Source: JAGNXB01 sp942490895
GTDB taxonomy: Bacteria; Bacteroidota; Bacteroidia; Chitinophagales; Saprospiraceae
Assembly (NCBI GenBank): GCA_942490895.1
Contig: CALNZC010000029.1
Location: 186,001 to 250,000 of the forward strand
DNA: 64,000 bases
Direction: 5' to 3'
Position numbers and translations under genes: made by a program. The notes under the pieces were generated by a model, which saw only the letters and a list, made by a program, of their open reading frames with translations, ran no database searches and was not told the DNA's origin. Each line of letters starts with the position of its first letter. Position 1 is the first letter of the stretch. Positions 1 through 8,662 of the stretch are shown here, in pieces.

Positions 1-557
1 TGTTGTTCTTCTTTGGAAATGGAAAACCAGAATTTGATGAGGATGACCCCATCTTCATACAGCATGTGCTCAAATTCGGGCACCTGCTTCATAAACCGTT
101 CATAGTCCTTCTTATTACAAAAACCCATGACCGGTTCGACCACAGCCCGGTTGTACCAACTGCGATCGAAGAAGACGATCTCTCCCGGATCGGGCATTGC
201 CCGGATGTAGCGACGAAAATACCACTGCCCCGTCTCGACCTCTGTAGGTTTGGGCAAAGCCACCAAGCGCATAGTCCGAGGATTCAGATGCTCGGTAAAA
301 CGCTTGATCGAACCACCTTTTCCAGCGGCATCCCGGCCCTCGAAAATAATGGCGACCCGCAATTTCTTCTTCGCCACATATTGTTGCAGGTCGACGAGTT
401 CGGCCTGTAATTGGCGTAGTTCCTCCTCATATCGCAGATTGCGGAGCGCTTTTTTCAGGTCAACACCATTCTCCTCAGCGGCGCGAACCAGATCACTTCT
501 TTTTTTACAACTGAGCAACTCGTCGGCAGTCAATTGATTTGGGGCAATATCATTCAT
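1..557 (-). CDS. ppk2: Polyphosphate kinase 2 family protein (PPK2), 3' end outside window
   Basis: PPK2 enzymes transfer phosphate between polyphosphate and nucleoside mono- or diphosphates in the cytoplasm. About 185 N-terminal residues are visible out of the roughly 270-300 usual for the family. The Walker A-like loop GRDAAGKGG lies at residues 74-82, followed by the family signatures YFRRYI and FDRSWYNRAVVEPVMGF (about 113-146), which include the Walker B aspartate. The ATG at 557 reads MNDIAPNQL and gives the usual charged helical N-terminus before the P-loop. Transcription runs off the left edge of the window, so the lid region and C-terminus are not seen. The subclass (ADP- or AMP-preferring) cannot be decided from this part. 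Confidence 0.93.
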   Translation of the reverse strand, partial: MNDIAPNQLTADELLSCKKRSDLVRAAEENGVDLKKALRNLRYEEELRQLQAELVDLQQYVAKKKLRVAIIFEGRDAAGKGGSIKRFTEHLNPRTMRLVALPKPTEVETGQWYFRRYIRAMPDPGEIVFFDRSWYNRAVVEPVMGFCNKKDYERFMKQVPEFEHMLYEDGVILIKFWFSISKEEQ

Positions 558-820
558 AGGCAAACACCGTGAGATGGCTTTGATTTGTTCAATGTCCAAG
601 GTCTGAAAACAAACCGATAATGGGTATGATCAAGGTCAATTCAGGCATTGATCACCCTCAAAGAAAAACAAATAACATGCCGATACAAGACTTTCTTTCC
701 CAGACATACTATTGGGCCAGAAAACCCCTCTTTACCCGCATCTCTGCCAGACACTTCTGTGATTTGCAGTACTTTAGTGAATGATCGGACGACTTAACCG
801 ATCTCACCTATACCTACACT

Positions 821-1831
821 ATGATCTCCACACGAACACTTGTGCTCGCGATCTCCCTGGCAGGCATCCTTCTGGCCAGTTGGGAGATGCACTGCCGGTC
901 CCTCGGCTTCCTGCCTACTTTGGAAGATGACAAACATCTCTGGGCAGAGAAGCGCGATCTGATCCGGGACAATGACCCCGATCAGGTGCTGATCATCGGG
1001 GCTTCACGGGCACATTTTGACTTCCAACTCAACGAATGGGAAGAAATCACCGGTGTTCGGCCGTTGATGCTGGCCGCCAATGGCAAATCCCCAGCGCCCG
1101 TCCTCCAGGATATCATTGAAAACACGGCCTTCAATGGCACCATCGTGATGAACATCACCCCCGGCCTGTTTTTCATTGCCCAACATGATTCAGTGGGTGG
1201 GTGGCACAGAGCCAAAGAGTGGGTCGATTTTTATAAGGATCGAACATGGGCCCAGCGATTCAACCATCAAATGGCTTACGCGCTTCAACCCTACTTCGCA
1301 TTCCTGACAGATGGCGAAGAAGGCGACCCTGATCTCAAGTCCCTTCTGCAGACGTTGCCACCGAAAGGTCGAACCAAACCTGGCACTCCGTTTCCTCGCT
1401 TTTCTCAGGTAGAAGCCGATCGCAATACGATTATGTTAGCCCGAATGGAGACAGACACTGCATTCCAGAAAACCATCCAGAATGCCTGGGCCACCTTCGG
1501 ATCAAGAAATGAACGCGATGATGAGATGATCAACATCAGTTTTCCTTTTTATCTGGATCTGATCAACCAGCTAAAGGCCCGGGGTGGAAAAATGATCCTG
1601 ACCTGCAATCCCTCCAGCGGCTTCTATACAGAAATGGAAGGGCGGGTCTATCCTCGTGAACAGTATTTTGATGCTTTTGTGGAGCAGAGTAACTGCCCTG
1701 CCTATCACTTTTCAGACTATCCTCAACTCGATCAGTTTGACCCTCCGGAATGGTCCCACCTCTGCACACCCGATGCCCGGGTCTATACCCGCGAGATCCT
1801 GGCCATCATGAAGGCTGACGGCGTCCTTTAA
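821..1831 (+). CDS. SGNH/AlgJ-like protein of a polysaccharide O-acetylation module
   Basis: The 336-residue protein starts with a hydrophobic segment (residues 6-22), read as a signal anchor. A GASRAHFDF block at about 60-68 follows the strand DQVLII, where SGNH hydrolases and AlgJ/AlgX proteins carry their GDS motif. A late EWSHL block near residue 313 would supply the catalytic His. Proteins of this type sit next to an MBOAT acyltransferase and complete the transfer of acetyl groups to an exported polysaccharide in the periplasm. The MBOAT gene begins 38 nt downstream in the same direction, which supports this role. The GDS Asp is replaced by Ala, so it may be a divergent or non-catalytic partner. 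Function is inferred from motif and context. Confidence 0.7.
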   Translation: MISTRTLVLAISLAGILLASWEMHCRSLGFLPTLEDDKHLWAEKRDLIRDNDPDQVLIIGASRAHFDFQLNEWEEITGVRPLMLAANGKSPAPVLQDIIENTAFNGTIVMNITPGLFFIAQHDSVGGWHRAKEWVDFYKDRTWAQRFNHQMAYALQPYFAFLTDGEEGDPDLKSLLQTLPPKGRTKPGTPFPRFSQVEADRNTIMLARMETDTAFQKTIQNAWATFGSRNERDDEMINISFPFYLDLINQLKARGGKMILTCNPSSGFYTEMEGRVYPREQYFDAFVEQSNCPAYHFSDYPQLDQFDPPEWSHLCTPDARVYTREILAIMKADGVL

Positions 1832-1869
1832 GCACAACACAGTCCTTCACCCTGCTCTAATCCTTCTCT

Positions 1870-3282
1870 ATGCTGTTCAACTCCCTTGGATTCATTGCCT
1901 TTTTTGCGATTGTGCTGATCTACTGGCATCTGCCGGTCACCTGGACCCATAAAAAGCGGATGCTCCTCCTGGCCAGTTACATCTTCTACGGCCTATGGAA
2001 TCCCCCCCTGGTCCTCCTGCTCTGGATTTCCACTGCTGTAGACTGGATAGCTGGTAAAAAACTCCATGTGGAGACGGACCAAAACAAGCGCAAGCAATGG
2101 CTATGGCTGAGCATCCTGGTGAACATGGGATTTCTGGTGTTCTTCAAATACGGGTCTTTCCTGATTGAAAATTTTCAGGCCGTGATCGGATTAGTCGGCA
2201 TGGAATTCACCCCCCTGGAATCGGATATCATTCTGCCGATGGGGATCTCCTTTTACACTTTCCAGACGATGTCCTATTCCATCGACATGTACTACCGGAA
2301 GATCCAACCTGCCCCCAGATTCCTTGATTTTGCTCTATATGTCACCTTCTTTCCACAACTTGTCGCGGGCCCTATTGTCCGATCGGATGAATTGGTCCCT
2401 CAATTTGATCAACCTACCCGAGCCACCCGCACTCAATTCCTGTGGGGAGCGTTTCTCCTCACCCTTGGAATGTTCGAAAAGGTGGTGATGGCAGACGTCC
2501 TCCTGGCTGATCATGTGGACACCGTATTTGGTTCCAACAAAATTCTCCATGTCCTGGATGCCTGGACGGGGACTCTGGCCTTTTCGGGGCAGATCTTTTT
2601 TGATTTTGCCGGGTATTCCACTTGTGCCATCGGTATTGCCCTCATGCTGGGAATCGTGTTGCCAGACAACTTCCGCTATCCCTATGCATCCATCGGATTT
2701 TCTGAACTGTGGCAACGCTGGCATATCTCCCTTTCCAGCTGGCTGCGGGATTACCTCTACATTCCGCTGGGCGGGAATCGTTCCGGTTCGCGCCGGACAG
2801 TGATCAACCTGATGTTGACCATGCTCCTGGGAGGCCTCTGGCATGGCGCCGGATGGACCTTTGTCTTCTGGGGTTTCCTCCACGGTTTTTATCTGGTGGC
2901 AGAGCGCTGGTTGAAAGGACGATTTACGATCGTCCTCAACGCCTGGAATGGTATTCTGCTCGCATTGGGCACCTACACATTGGTCAACATCACCTGGGTC
3001 TTCTTCCGCGCCCGGGAGTTTGGCACTGCCATGGACCTCCTCGGCTCCATGTTCTTTCTCCATCCCGATGGAAAAAAAGTACTCGACACCCATGAGGTCA
3101 TCCAGGTCCTATCCGTGGTGACTCTCCTTTTTCTGTCACACTGGTTTATGCGTAACACTTCGGTTAAAGCCGTAGCTGAAAAGACACCCTGGTGGATTCT
3201 GGGCTGTATTTGGGCAGTTATGCTCACTTTATTGTCCGTTGCTCAGGGCAGTGGTGAACAGTTTATTTACTTTCAGTTCTAA
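1870..3282 (+). CDS. MBOAT family O-acyltransferase (AlgI-like)
   Basis: A 470-residue polytopic membrane protein of usual AlgI length. It carries the family signatures ILPMGISFYTFQTMSYSID, FFPQLVAGPI, ELWQRWHISLSSWLRDYLYIPLGG and, near residues 315-340, GGLWHGAGW followed by FWGFLHG, which contain the conserved histidines of MBOAT enzymes. These proteins move acetyl groups across the inner membrane for O-acetylation of an exported polysaccharide. It follows the SGNH/AlgJ-like gene by 38 nt and precedes the stress protein gene by 13 nt, so the set is probably one transcript. No polysaccharide synthase gene is in the window, so the acceptor polymer is unknown. Confidence 0.93.
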   Translation: MLFNSLGFIAFFAIVLIYWHLPVTWTHKKRMLLLASYIFYGLWNPPLVLLLWISTAVDWIAGKKLHVETDQNKRKQWLWLSILVNMGFLVFFKYGSFLIENFQAVIGLVGMEFTPLESDIILPMGISFYTFQTMSYSIDMYYRKIQPAPRFLDFALYVTFFPQLVAGPIVRSDELVPQFDQPTRATRTQFLWGAFLLTLGMFEKVVMADVLLADHVDTVFGSNKILHVLDAWTGTLAFSGQIFFDFAGYSTCAIGIALMLGIVLPDNFRYPYASIGFSELWQRWHISLSSWLRDYLYIPLGGNRSGSRRTVINLMLTMLLGGLWHGAGWTFVFWGFLHGFYLVAERWLKGRFTIVLNAWNGILLALGTYTLVNITWVFFRAREFGTAMDLLGSMFFLHPDGKKVLDTHEVIQVLSVVTLLFLSHWFMRNTSVKAVAEKTPWWILGCIWAVMLTLLSVAQGSGEQFIYFQF

Positions 3283-3295
3283 TTTAAATCTGGCC

Positions 3296-3739
3296 ATGAA
3301 AAATATTCTGGTATTGATCGACTTTGAAGATCCCACCGAACATGTGGTAGCATATGCCGCCAATCTGGCCCGGGCTTTTCAATCCAATTGCTGGTTATTG
3401 CATGTCGCTTCTCCAGACCCTGAATTTATCGGTTATGAACCCGGACCTCAATATATCCGGGATCATCGGGCAGGTGAACTGAAAAACGAACACATTGCCC
3501 TGGAGAAACTGAAATCTCAATTCCAGGAAAAAGACATCCCCTCCGAGATCCTCCTCATTCAGGGTTACCCCACTCAGGTCATCCAAACGGAGGTCGAAAA
3601 AAGAGGGATCGATCTGATCATCATGGGGCATCACCGTCGGATCAAATTGCGCGAATGGATTGTCGGCAGTGTCGGCAAGGAGGTTTTGCGCGATTCAACT
3701 GTACCCCTTCTTATTATTCCAATCGAATCCAACTCATGA
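3296..3739 (+). CDS. Universal stress protein, UspA family
   Basis: A 147-residue single-domain Usp protein. It opens with the strand KNILVLIDFEDP and ends with GHHRR...IVGSVGKEVLRDSTVPLLIIP, matching the ATP-binding tail of the family, although the second glycine of the usual GxxG element is Arg. The ATG at 3296 was chosen because it starts directly at the first beta strand; an in-frame upstream start at 3239 would lie inside the MBOAT gene. The stop codon overlaps the ATG of the next gene (ATGA, 3736-3739), so the two are probably translationally coupled. The signal it responds to cannot be told from sequence. Confidence 0.9.
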   Translation: MKNILVLIDFEDPTEHVVAYAANLARAFQSNCWLLHVASPDPEFIGYEPGPQYIRDHRAGELKNEHIALEKLKSQFQEKDIPSEILLIQGYPTQVIQTEVEKRGIDLIIMGHHRRIKLREWIVGSVGKEVLRDSTVPLLIIPIESNS

Positions 3740-4275
3740 AATCAATTCCATTTTTTACGCTTTTTTTAATCAGCAGTGTCATTTTTACCGCTTGCTCCAC
3801 GACGGATATCTATCTCGTTCGTCATGCTGAAAAGGTGGATGAGTCTCGGGACCCAGCTTTGACATCCGCAGGCTTGAAACGCGCAAATGATTTACGGGAT
3901 ACGCTCATCAGCAGGGGAATAACGGATATCTATTGTTCGGACTATTTACGTACAAGGCAGACTGGCCAGCCACTGGCGACAGCATTGGGAAAAAACATGA
4001 TTTTATATGCACCGGATACCGTTTTACAGTTGGCTCCCATCCTGCAATCCCTCCAGGGTAAGCGTGTACTCGTCGTTGGGCATTCCAATACCACTCCTGC
4101 CCTGATCAAGGCCTTATCCGGGGTAGAGCTAAACATCGATCATGCCGATTACGACAATCTCTTTCTGGTTCGGATCAGCCGACATCCATTTGGCATGGAG
4201 ACAACCTTCCATCGCAGCACCTTCGGAGTACTCACAGAAGATCAGCATCAGGATGAGCAGATGCAATTAAAATAA
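3736..4275 (+). CDS. Histidine phosphatase family lipoprotein (SixA/phosphoglycerate mutase-like)
   Basis: A 179-residue protein with a lipoprotein signal (MKSIPFF..., lipobox-like IFTAC). The histidine phosphatase motif LVRHAEK comes right after it, and VVGHSN supplies the second catalytic His further on. Family members use the first His as phosphoacceptor. As a lipoprotein it would act in the periplasm or at the outer-membrane surface, unlike cytoplasmic SixA. The start overlaps the stop of the Usp gene by four bases. The substrate is unknown; phosphorylated sugars or cell-surface phosphate esters are possibilities. Confidence 0.88.
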   Translation: MKSIPFFTLFLISSVIFTACSTTDIYLVRHAEKVDESRDPALTSAGLKRANDLRDTLISRGITDIYCSDYLRTRQTGQPLATALGKNMILYAPDTVLQLAPILQSLQGKRVLVVGHSNTTPALIKALSGVELNIDHADYDNLFLVRISRHPFGMETTFHRSTFGVLTEDQHQDEQMQLK

Positions 4276-4293
4276 CCGGGCCAACCTTTAAAG

Positions 4294-4896
4294 ATGAACC
4301 CCTTCCCCGATCATCCCGCTTTCACCACCTTCCCGGTGTTACATACAGCCCGGCTGACTTTGCGGGATATAGAACTCTCCGACGCCAAAGAGATCTTCCG
4401 GATGCGGGCCAATAAACGGGTCAACCAGTTCATTGCTCGGCCCACCATGGAAGAATTGGCGTCCGCTGAGACGCTGGTCGAAGGTACCCGGCAAGGGTAT
4501 TTGGATAAAAAAGCGATCGGCTGGGCTGGTATTCTCCGGGATCAAGAAATGATCATCGGCACCTGCGGATTTAACAGCATTGACTGGGACAACCATCGCG
4601 CTGAAATCGGAGGTGAAATGACAACTGCCTATTGGGGAAAACATCTTGCCCTGGAGGCTGTAGCTGCAATCGTCCAGTTTGGTCTCCACACGCTAAATCT
4701 CCACAGTATTGAAGCGAAAGTGCAACCCGCGAATCGCGGGGCCATTACATTACTGGAACTTCTCGGCTTCCGGAAGGAAGCCCATCTACGCGACCGCATT
4801 TATTTTGAAGACAACTATCAGGATATGGTCATTTACACCCTCCTTCAGGGTGAAGAAAATATGAGGTTGTGCGGGCCAGTAGATCATAGTGGATAA
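4294..4896 (+). CDS. GNAT family N-acetyltransferase (RimJ/RimL-like)
   Basis: 200 residues with a RimJ/RimL-type GNAT fold. It begins HTARLTLRDIELSDAKEIF, contains GTCGFNSIDWDNHRAEIGGEM and a C-terminal NRGAITLLELLGFRKEAHLRD segment that corresponds to the acetyl-CoA-binding helix. Such enzymes acetylate protein N-termini or small amines. It follows the phosphatase gene by 18 nt. The substrate cannot be predicted. Confidence 0.9.
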   Translation: MNPFPDHPAFTTFPVLHTARLTLRDIELSDAKEIFRMRANKRVNQFIARPTMEELASAETLVEGTRQGYLDKKAIGWAGILRDQEMIIGTCGFNSIDWDNHRAEIGGEMTTAYWGKHLALEAVAAIVQFGLHTLNLHSIEAKVQPANRGAITLLELLGFRKEAHLRDRIYFEDNYQDMVIYTLLQGEENMRLCGPVDHSG

Positions 4897-5173
4897 TCAT
4901 CATCGAGTTGCAAGCGCCTGAATACCAGATCAGTTATTAGTGTTCCAATTTCTGTCATGTTGTTCGCAGAGCGCCAATAGAAATAATCCGAAATAATGCC
5001 AATAAACTGCAAATTATAAATGTCTTTGGAGATGATTTTCGGAAGTGCTAATCAGGAAAAAGAATACTATTTACATTAAAATTATTGGCTTTTCATCAGG
5101 GTCCCTCAGATCCTTGCTTGGATATAGCATATATAAAATGCCATCATTATTCTATCATCCTGAATAGGGGCCC
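4897..5173. other. AT-rich intergenic region
   Basis: No open frame with a recognisable protein is visible here. The stretch is more AT-rich than its flanks and leads into the promoter box of the next acetyltransferase gene. Confidence 0.6.
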
Positions 5174-5181
5174 GATATTTG
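5174..5181 (+). promoter_or_regulatory. Candidate Bacteroidota -7 box
   Basis: GATATTTG matches the TAnnTTTG consensus at all but the first base and lies 33 nt before the ATG at 5215. It supports the downstream start, since a TTG start at 5179 would overlap the box. Confidence 0.45.
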
Positions 5182-5214
5182 AGCATACTGAACCCTTCGC
5201 CAAAGGCACCCTTT

Positions 5215-5730
5215 ATGAAACCCATCCTGACCGAACGATTGTCCCTGACCAGCCTGACGGTCCGTGATGCTGCTTTTCTTCTCGCACTGATCAACTCCCC
5301 TTCCTGGATCCGGTATATCGGTGACCGGCAGGTACATACACTCAAGGCAGCTGAAGCCTACCTCAGGAAAGGATCCATGCAACACGAAAAGGATCATGGA
5401 TTCGGGATGCGGAAAATGTCCCTGACTGCGACCGGGCAGCCCATTGGAATTTGTGGGATCGTCCGACGAGAAGGATTACCCATGCCCGATCTGGGTTTCG
5501 CACTGCTTCCAGAGCATGAAGGGCATGGGTATGCTTTCGAAGCTGCACGATCTGTTTTGGCCGTAGATGCCCATCTCTGGAACATCACCGAAGTATCTGC
5601 CATCACTACTCTGGAAAACAATCGATCCATAGCCCTGCTACATCGGTTGGGGTTCATCCAGAATGGAGAGGTCCAACTACCCGGAGAAGAAGAAGTTTTG
5701 CACTATTTCACCCTGGACCTGAAGACTTAA
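5215..5730 (+). CDS. GNAT family N-acetyltransferase
   Basis: 171 residues starting MKPILTERLSLTSLTVRDAAFL, the standard opening of RimJ/RimL-type GNATs. The core contains GICGIVRREGLPMPDLGFALLPEHEGHGYAFEAARSVL, whose GHGYAFEA segment corresponds to the acetyl-CoA pyrophosphate loop, and ends with NRSIALLHRLGFIQNGEV. It is a second, distinct member of the family within 1 kb of the first and has its own promoter-like box. The substrate is unknown. Confidence 0.92.
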   Translation: MKPILTERLSLTSLTVRDAAFLLALINSPSWIRYIGDRQVHTLKAAEAYLRKGSMQHEKDHGFGMRKMSLTATGQPIGICGIVRREGLPMPDLGFALLPEHEGHGYAFEAARSVLAVDAHLWNITEVSAITTLENNRSIALLHRLGFIQNGEVQLPGEEEVLHYFTLDLKT

Positions 5731-5807
5731 GCACTCATCTTTGACTTACTAGAATTCGTCGATAATCCACGGAAGATACCCTCGAAATTGCCTACATTTC
5801 GGGTATT

Positions 5808-6284
5808 ATGATCGTCGATATACTTCTTATCGTTTTTGGATTTTTGGCGTTGATCATTGGATTGATCGGTGCCGTTCTTCCTCTACCCGGACCACCGCTC
5901 AGCTTTCTCGGATTATTAATGATCCATTGGTCATCCAGGGCCGAATTTGAGTCCAGCCTCCTCTGGACGCTGGCCGGACTAGCCCTCCTCGTTACCGTTC
6001 TGGACTATATTGTCCCCATGTGGGGCGTCAAGCGATTTGGCGGGTCCAAGGCAGGGATGTGGGGCAGTACTATTGGACTTATCATCGGCCTCTTTGGCGG
6101 GCCGGCTGGGATATTCATCGGTGCCTTCGTCGGTGGACTGGTTGGAGAGTTGCTGGTCGGCCAGGATTCAAAGACTGCCACCAAGGCTGCCTTCGGTTCT
6201 TTTATCGGATTCCTCTTTGGCGTACTCCTCAAAGTCATCCTCTGTGTAGTCATGATCTGGTATGCGATTGGGGCGTTGATTTGA
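5808..6284 (+). CDS. DUF456 domain-containing membrane protein
   Basis: A 158-residue, very hydrophobic, glycine-rich protein with about four membrane segments. Runs such as GLIGAVLPLPGPPLSFLGL at the start and GSTIGLIIGLFGGPAGIFIGAFVGGLVGELL in the middle are characteristic of DUF456. Function is unknown for the family. A TACATTTC sequence about 10 nt before the ATG resembles the -7 box with one mismatch, suggesting a very short leader. Confidence 0.88.
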   Translation: MIVDILLIVFGFLALIIGLIGAVLPLPGPPLSFLGLLMIHWSSRAEFESSLLWTLAGLALLVTVLDYIVPMWGVKRFGGSKAGMWGSTIGLIIGLFGGPAGIFIGAFVGGLVGELLVGQDSKTATKAAFGSFIGFLFGVLLKVILCVVMIWYAIGALI

Positions 6285-6379
6285 AGCCGGATTCAGTGTT
6301 CGGTGTTCGGTCTTCGGTGTTCGGTGTTCGGCCCAACCATTGAACGGCCAGTTAAAATTTTACAGTTCGGCTCCGGGCC

Positions 6380-6507
6380 GATATCAGGATAAGAAACGCA
6401 AAGGAACGAAGACGCTAAGTCGTCTATTCGGTTAGGAGTTTATTCGTTAATCCTTAGCAGGTATCGCAGTTTTCAAAATATAAACTCCCTCCTGAATAAA
6501 GGGCCAC
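6380..6507. repeat. 128-bp direct repeat, copy 1
   Basis: Reading both copies base by base shows identity from GATATCAGGATAAG to GGGCCAC with the second copy at 6805-6932. Similarity continues, diverged, for about 30 nt downstream. It contains no gene. Confidence 0.9.
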
Positions 6508-6631
6508 GAAGGCTCCAAGTACACAAGGGGGCACGAAGCAATCCAAAGGGAAGATGTCATAACCCTAGGTTTTTCAGCCTGAGGAGGTCAACCGAGTTTT
6601 GTATGAGGAATGCCAAGAGCAAGGTGTCAAT

Positions 6632-6655
6632 AGCCCAGGGTTTTAACCCTGGGTT
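6632..6655. repeat. Inverted repeat CCCAGGG...CCCTGGG
   Basis: AGCCCAGGGTTTTAACCCTGGG is a perfect hairpin-capable palindrome. The same sequence recurs at 12633-12656 in the same order relative to the 45-nt hairpin. Confidence 0.8.
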
Positions 6656-6674
6656 ACATGGAAATCGTAAATTT

Positions 6675-6719
6675 GTTTTGGCGACATTTTTGCCAGGCTC
6701 GCACAAATGGTGACAAAAC
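6675..6719. repeat. 45-nt imperfect hairpin repeat, copy 1
   Basis: The arms GTTTTGGCGACATTTTTGC and GCACAAATGGTGACAAAAC pair at 16 of 19 positions, one of them a wobble. Related copies lie at 12676-12720 and 34770-34812. Confidence 0.8.
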
Positions 6720-6804
6720 ACACCCCGGAGGAAGGGTATTCGGTGTACGCGATTCGGCCCAAAGGTGAAAGATGCTCTAAATTATTACAGATTGTCGCCA
6801 GTCA

Positions 6805-6932
6805 GATATCAGGATAAGAAACGCAAAGGAACGAAGACGCTAAGTCGTCTATTCGGTTAGGAGTTTATTCGTTAATCCTTAGCAGGTATCGCAGTTTTCA
6901 AAATATAAACTCCCTCCTGAATAAAGGGCCAC
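6805..6932. repeat. 128-bp direct repeat, copy 2
   Basis: Identical to 6380-6507 over 128 bases; start-to-start distance is 425 bp. The absence of differences suggests a recent duplication or ongoing gene conversion. Confidence 0.9.
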
Positions 6933-7142
6933 AAAGTCTCCAGGTACACTATGAGACACGAAGAAAGTCAAAGGAAAGATGTCAATAGCTCGGGATTTTC
7001 AATCGCTGAGGGAGGTTCGTCCGGGTAATAAACTGACTTTGTATGGGCTTTAGCCCTTGGCAATTCCGTAATTGAGGTATTGCAAAGGATGGGGATTTAG
7101 CTTGAGCAACCCATATCACATAAGGCCTTCCCCGACTTCGTG

Positions 7143-7150
7143 TATTTTTG
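7143..7150 (+). promoter_or_regulatory. -7 box TATTTTTG directly before yeiH-like start
   Basis: A perfect TAnnTTTG box ending four bases before the ATG at 7155. Since transcription normally starts a few bases after this box, the mRNA may be leaderless or nearly so. Confidence 0.6.
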
Positions 7151-7154
7151 CACG

Positions 7155-8132
7155 ATGTCCGCTTCCCTTTGGTCCAGCCGCTTGCCCGGCATCCTCCTCA
7201 CTCTGTCTCTGGCATTACTGGCGGTGTTCCTGTCCCCGATGATCCCACGTATGAACGATGTCCTTCTTGGACTGATCTTCGGAGTCATCCTGGGCAATAT
7301 CGGATGGCGACCCCATCGAGCCGCTCCTGGAATTGCCTGGACAGGTAAGGAAGTCCTGAATATGGCCATCATCTTTCTGGGATTTGGCATCTCCTTTCAA
7401 CACATGGCCGCTCTGGGTTCTGGGACATTATGGATCCTGGTCCTGACCATTGTGATCATCCTCTTCCTGACCTGGTCCCTGGCCAATCTGTTTGGATGCC
7501 GGACCACCACCGGCTGGTTAGTCGGTTTCGGGACAGCCATCTGCGGGTCTTCAGCGATTGCGGCTCTGTCTGCATCCCTGACCCGCGAGAAAGAAGATGT
7601 GGGAATCGCCCTCGCAGTAGTCAACCTCCTCGGGCTCCTGGGGATGCTGGCCTTCCCTGTTGTCCTGGCCGTGTGGCCACAATCTGATCCCCTCGCCGCC
7701 ACCCTGATCGGGGGTACGCTGCACGCTGTCGGCAATGTCGCCGGTGCCGGCTACGCCTTAGGCGATCAGATCGGCGATCTGGCCCTGACGGTCAAACTTG
7801 GCCGTGTGGCCCTCCTCGTCCCGGGATTGATCTTCTTCAACTTCCTGGCCAACCGATCCGCGTCCTGGCGAGACCAACTGAAGCTGCCGTATTACCTGTG
7901 GGGCTTTTTGATTGTGGTCACCCTGGTCTCTTTCGCCCAACTACCTGCCGATCTGCTCTCCATTCTCAAAGAAGTGGGCAAGGTGCTCCTCACCATGGCC
8001 ATGGTGGCTATTGGACTGGGCATCCGGTTTCAGCAGCTCTATCGCACCGGCCGAGTGGCACTCGGATTTGGTCTCATCATGTTTTTCCTACAAGTCCTGG
8101 TCGTCCTTGGACTGGCCCTCCTGCTGCTGTAG
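7155..8132 (+). CDS. YeiH/UPF0324 family putative sulfate exporter
   Basis: A 325-residue polytopic membrane protein. Signatures of the UPF0324 (YeiH) family are visible: LLGLIFGVILGNIGWRP near the start, GFGTAICGSSAIAALSASLTREKEDVG in the middle (the conserved CGSSAI block), and GTLHAVGNVAGAGYALGD later. The family is annotated as putative sulfate exporter, based on limited evidence. The ATG at 7155 (MSASLWSS) was chosen over an upstream in-frame ATG at 7140 because the latter precedes the promoter box. It is flanked by the repeat-rich gap, so it is probably transcribed alone. Confidence 0.9.
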   Translation: MSASLWSSRLPGILLTLSLALLAVFLSPMIPRMNDVLLGLIFGVILGNIGWRPHRAAPGIAWTGKEVLNMAIIFLGFGISFQHMAALGSGTLWILVLTIVIILFLTWSLANLFGCRTTTGWLVGFGTAICGSSAIAALSASLTREKEDVGIALAVVNLLGLLGMLAFPVVLAVWPQSDPLAATLIGGTLHAVGNVAGAGYALGDQIGDLALTVKLGRVALLVPGLIFFNFLANRSASWRDQLKLPYYLWGFLIVVTLVSFAQLPADLLSILKEVGKVLLTMAMVAIGLGIRFQQLYRTGRVALGFGLIMFFLQVLVVLGLALLLL

Positions 8133-8251
8133 GTTCAACGACATTCAGCTTTAATCCTGACTCTCTCTGACCCTTTACCCGGTTCAGCTTTAGGAGGACT
8201 CATTTTTCATTGATGCTGATGGTGACTATTTTGAGGACAGAAACGCAAAAC

Positions 8252-8626
8252 ATGATCAAAGACCTCACCGAGATCCAACAAACCCTGCTGGACATCCTCA
8301 CGGCTCATACGCCGCCCTTACAGTTGCGAAAATCCGGACCAGAAGGAGCCGAATTCGCAGGTACAATTCCCACTTTGCAAGGCAAAGCAAAAGTGGATGG
8401 CATCTATTTTGCCAGCATCGTCCCCAAGCCAAAAGATATCCGGTTGTACTTTTTCCCGATCTACACCCATGCAGAGCAATATGGCGATCTGCCCGCACCT
8501 TTGCGTAAATGCCTCAAGGGAAAGAGCTGCTTTCATATCAAGGGACTGGATGAGGAGTTGACCTCTGCTATCACCGATATGGTTCAGAAAGGGGTTACCC
8601 AGTATCAACAGGATGGCATCGTCTGA
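8252..8626 (+). CDS. Conserved hypothetical protein (possible DUF1801-like)
   Basis: About 124 residues from the ATG at 8252 (MIKDLTEIQQ); an in-frame ATG at 8210 would add 14 residues. The sequence contains VDGIYFASIVPKPKDIRLYFFPIYTH and LKGKSCFHIKGLDEELTSAI, blocks I recall from small cytoplasmic Bacteroidota proteins resembling the YdhG/DUF1801 fold. No catalytic motif can be named. Cytoplasmic, since no signal or membrane segment is present. Confidence 0.7.
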   Translation: MIKDLTEIQQTLLDILTAHTPPLQLRKSGPEGAEFAGTIPTLQGKAKVDGIYFASIVPKPKDIRLYFFPIYTHAEQYGDLPAPLRKCLKGKSCFHIKGLDEELTSAITDMVQKGVTQYQQDGIV

Positions 8627-8662
8627 TCCCCATCGTCTATCCGTGGATGTCGACTGTTTCTC

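Larger units (their letters stand above)
6285..7142. other. Gene-free repeat-rich region
   Basis: No supported gene. It starts with a short GGTGTTCGG-type microrepeat (about 6297-6340). It contains two identical 128-bp copies, one inverted CCCAGGG/CCCTGGG element and one 45-nt hairpin, each listed separately, plus degenerate cgcaaaggaacgaagacgc-like words that recur in other gaps of the window. Confidence 0.8.

Noticed and set aside
558..820. Short plus-strand peptide frame (about 35 codons) between ppk2 and the AlgJ-like gene
   Set aside because: I could not confirm the reading frame with certainty, and it has no recognisable features.
2335..3093. 252-codon minus-strand frame
   Set aside because: Antisense to the well-supported MBOAT gene; low-complexity composition without domain features.
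6380..6932. CRISPR array
   Set aside because: Only two long copies, no short regular repeat-spacer pattern and no cas genes.
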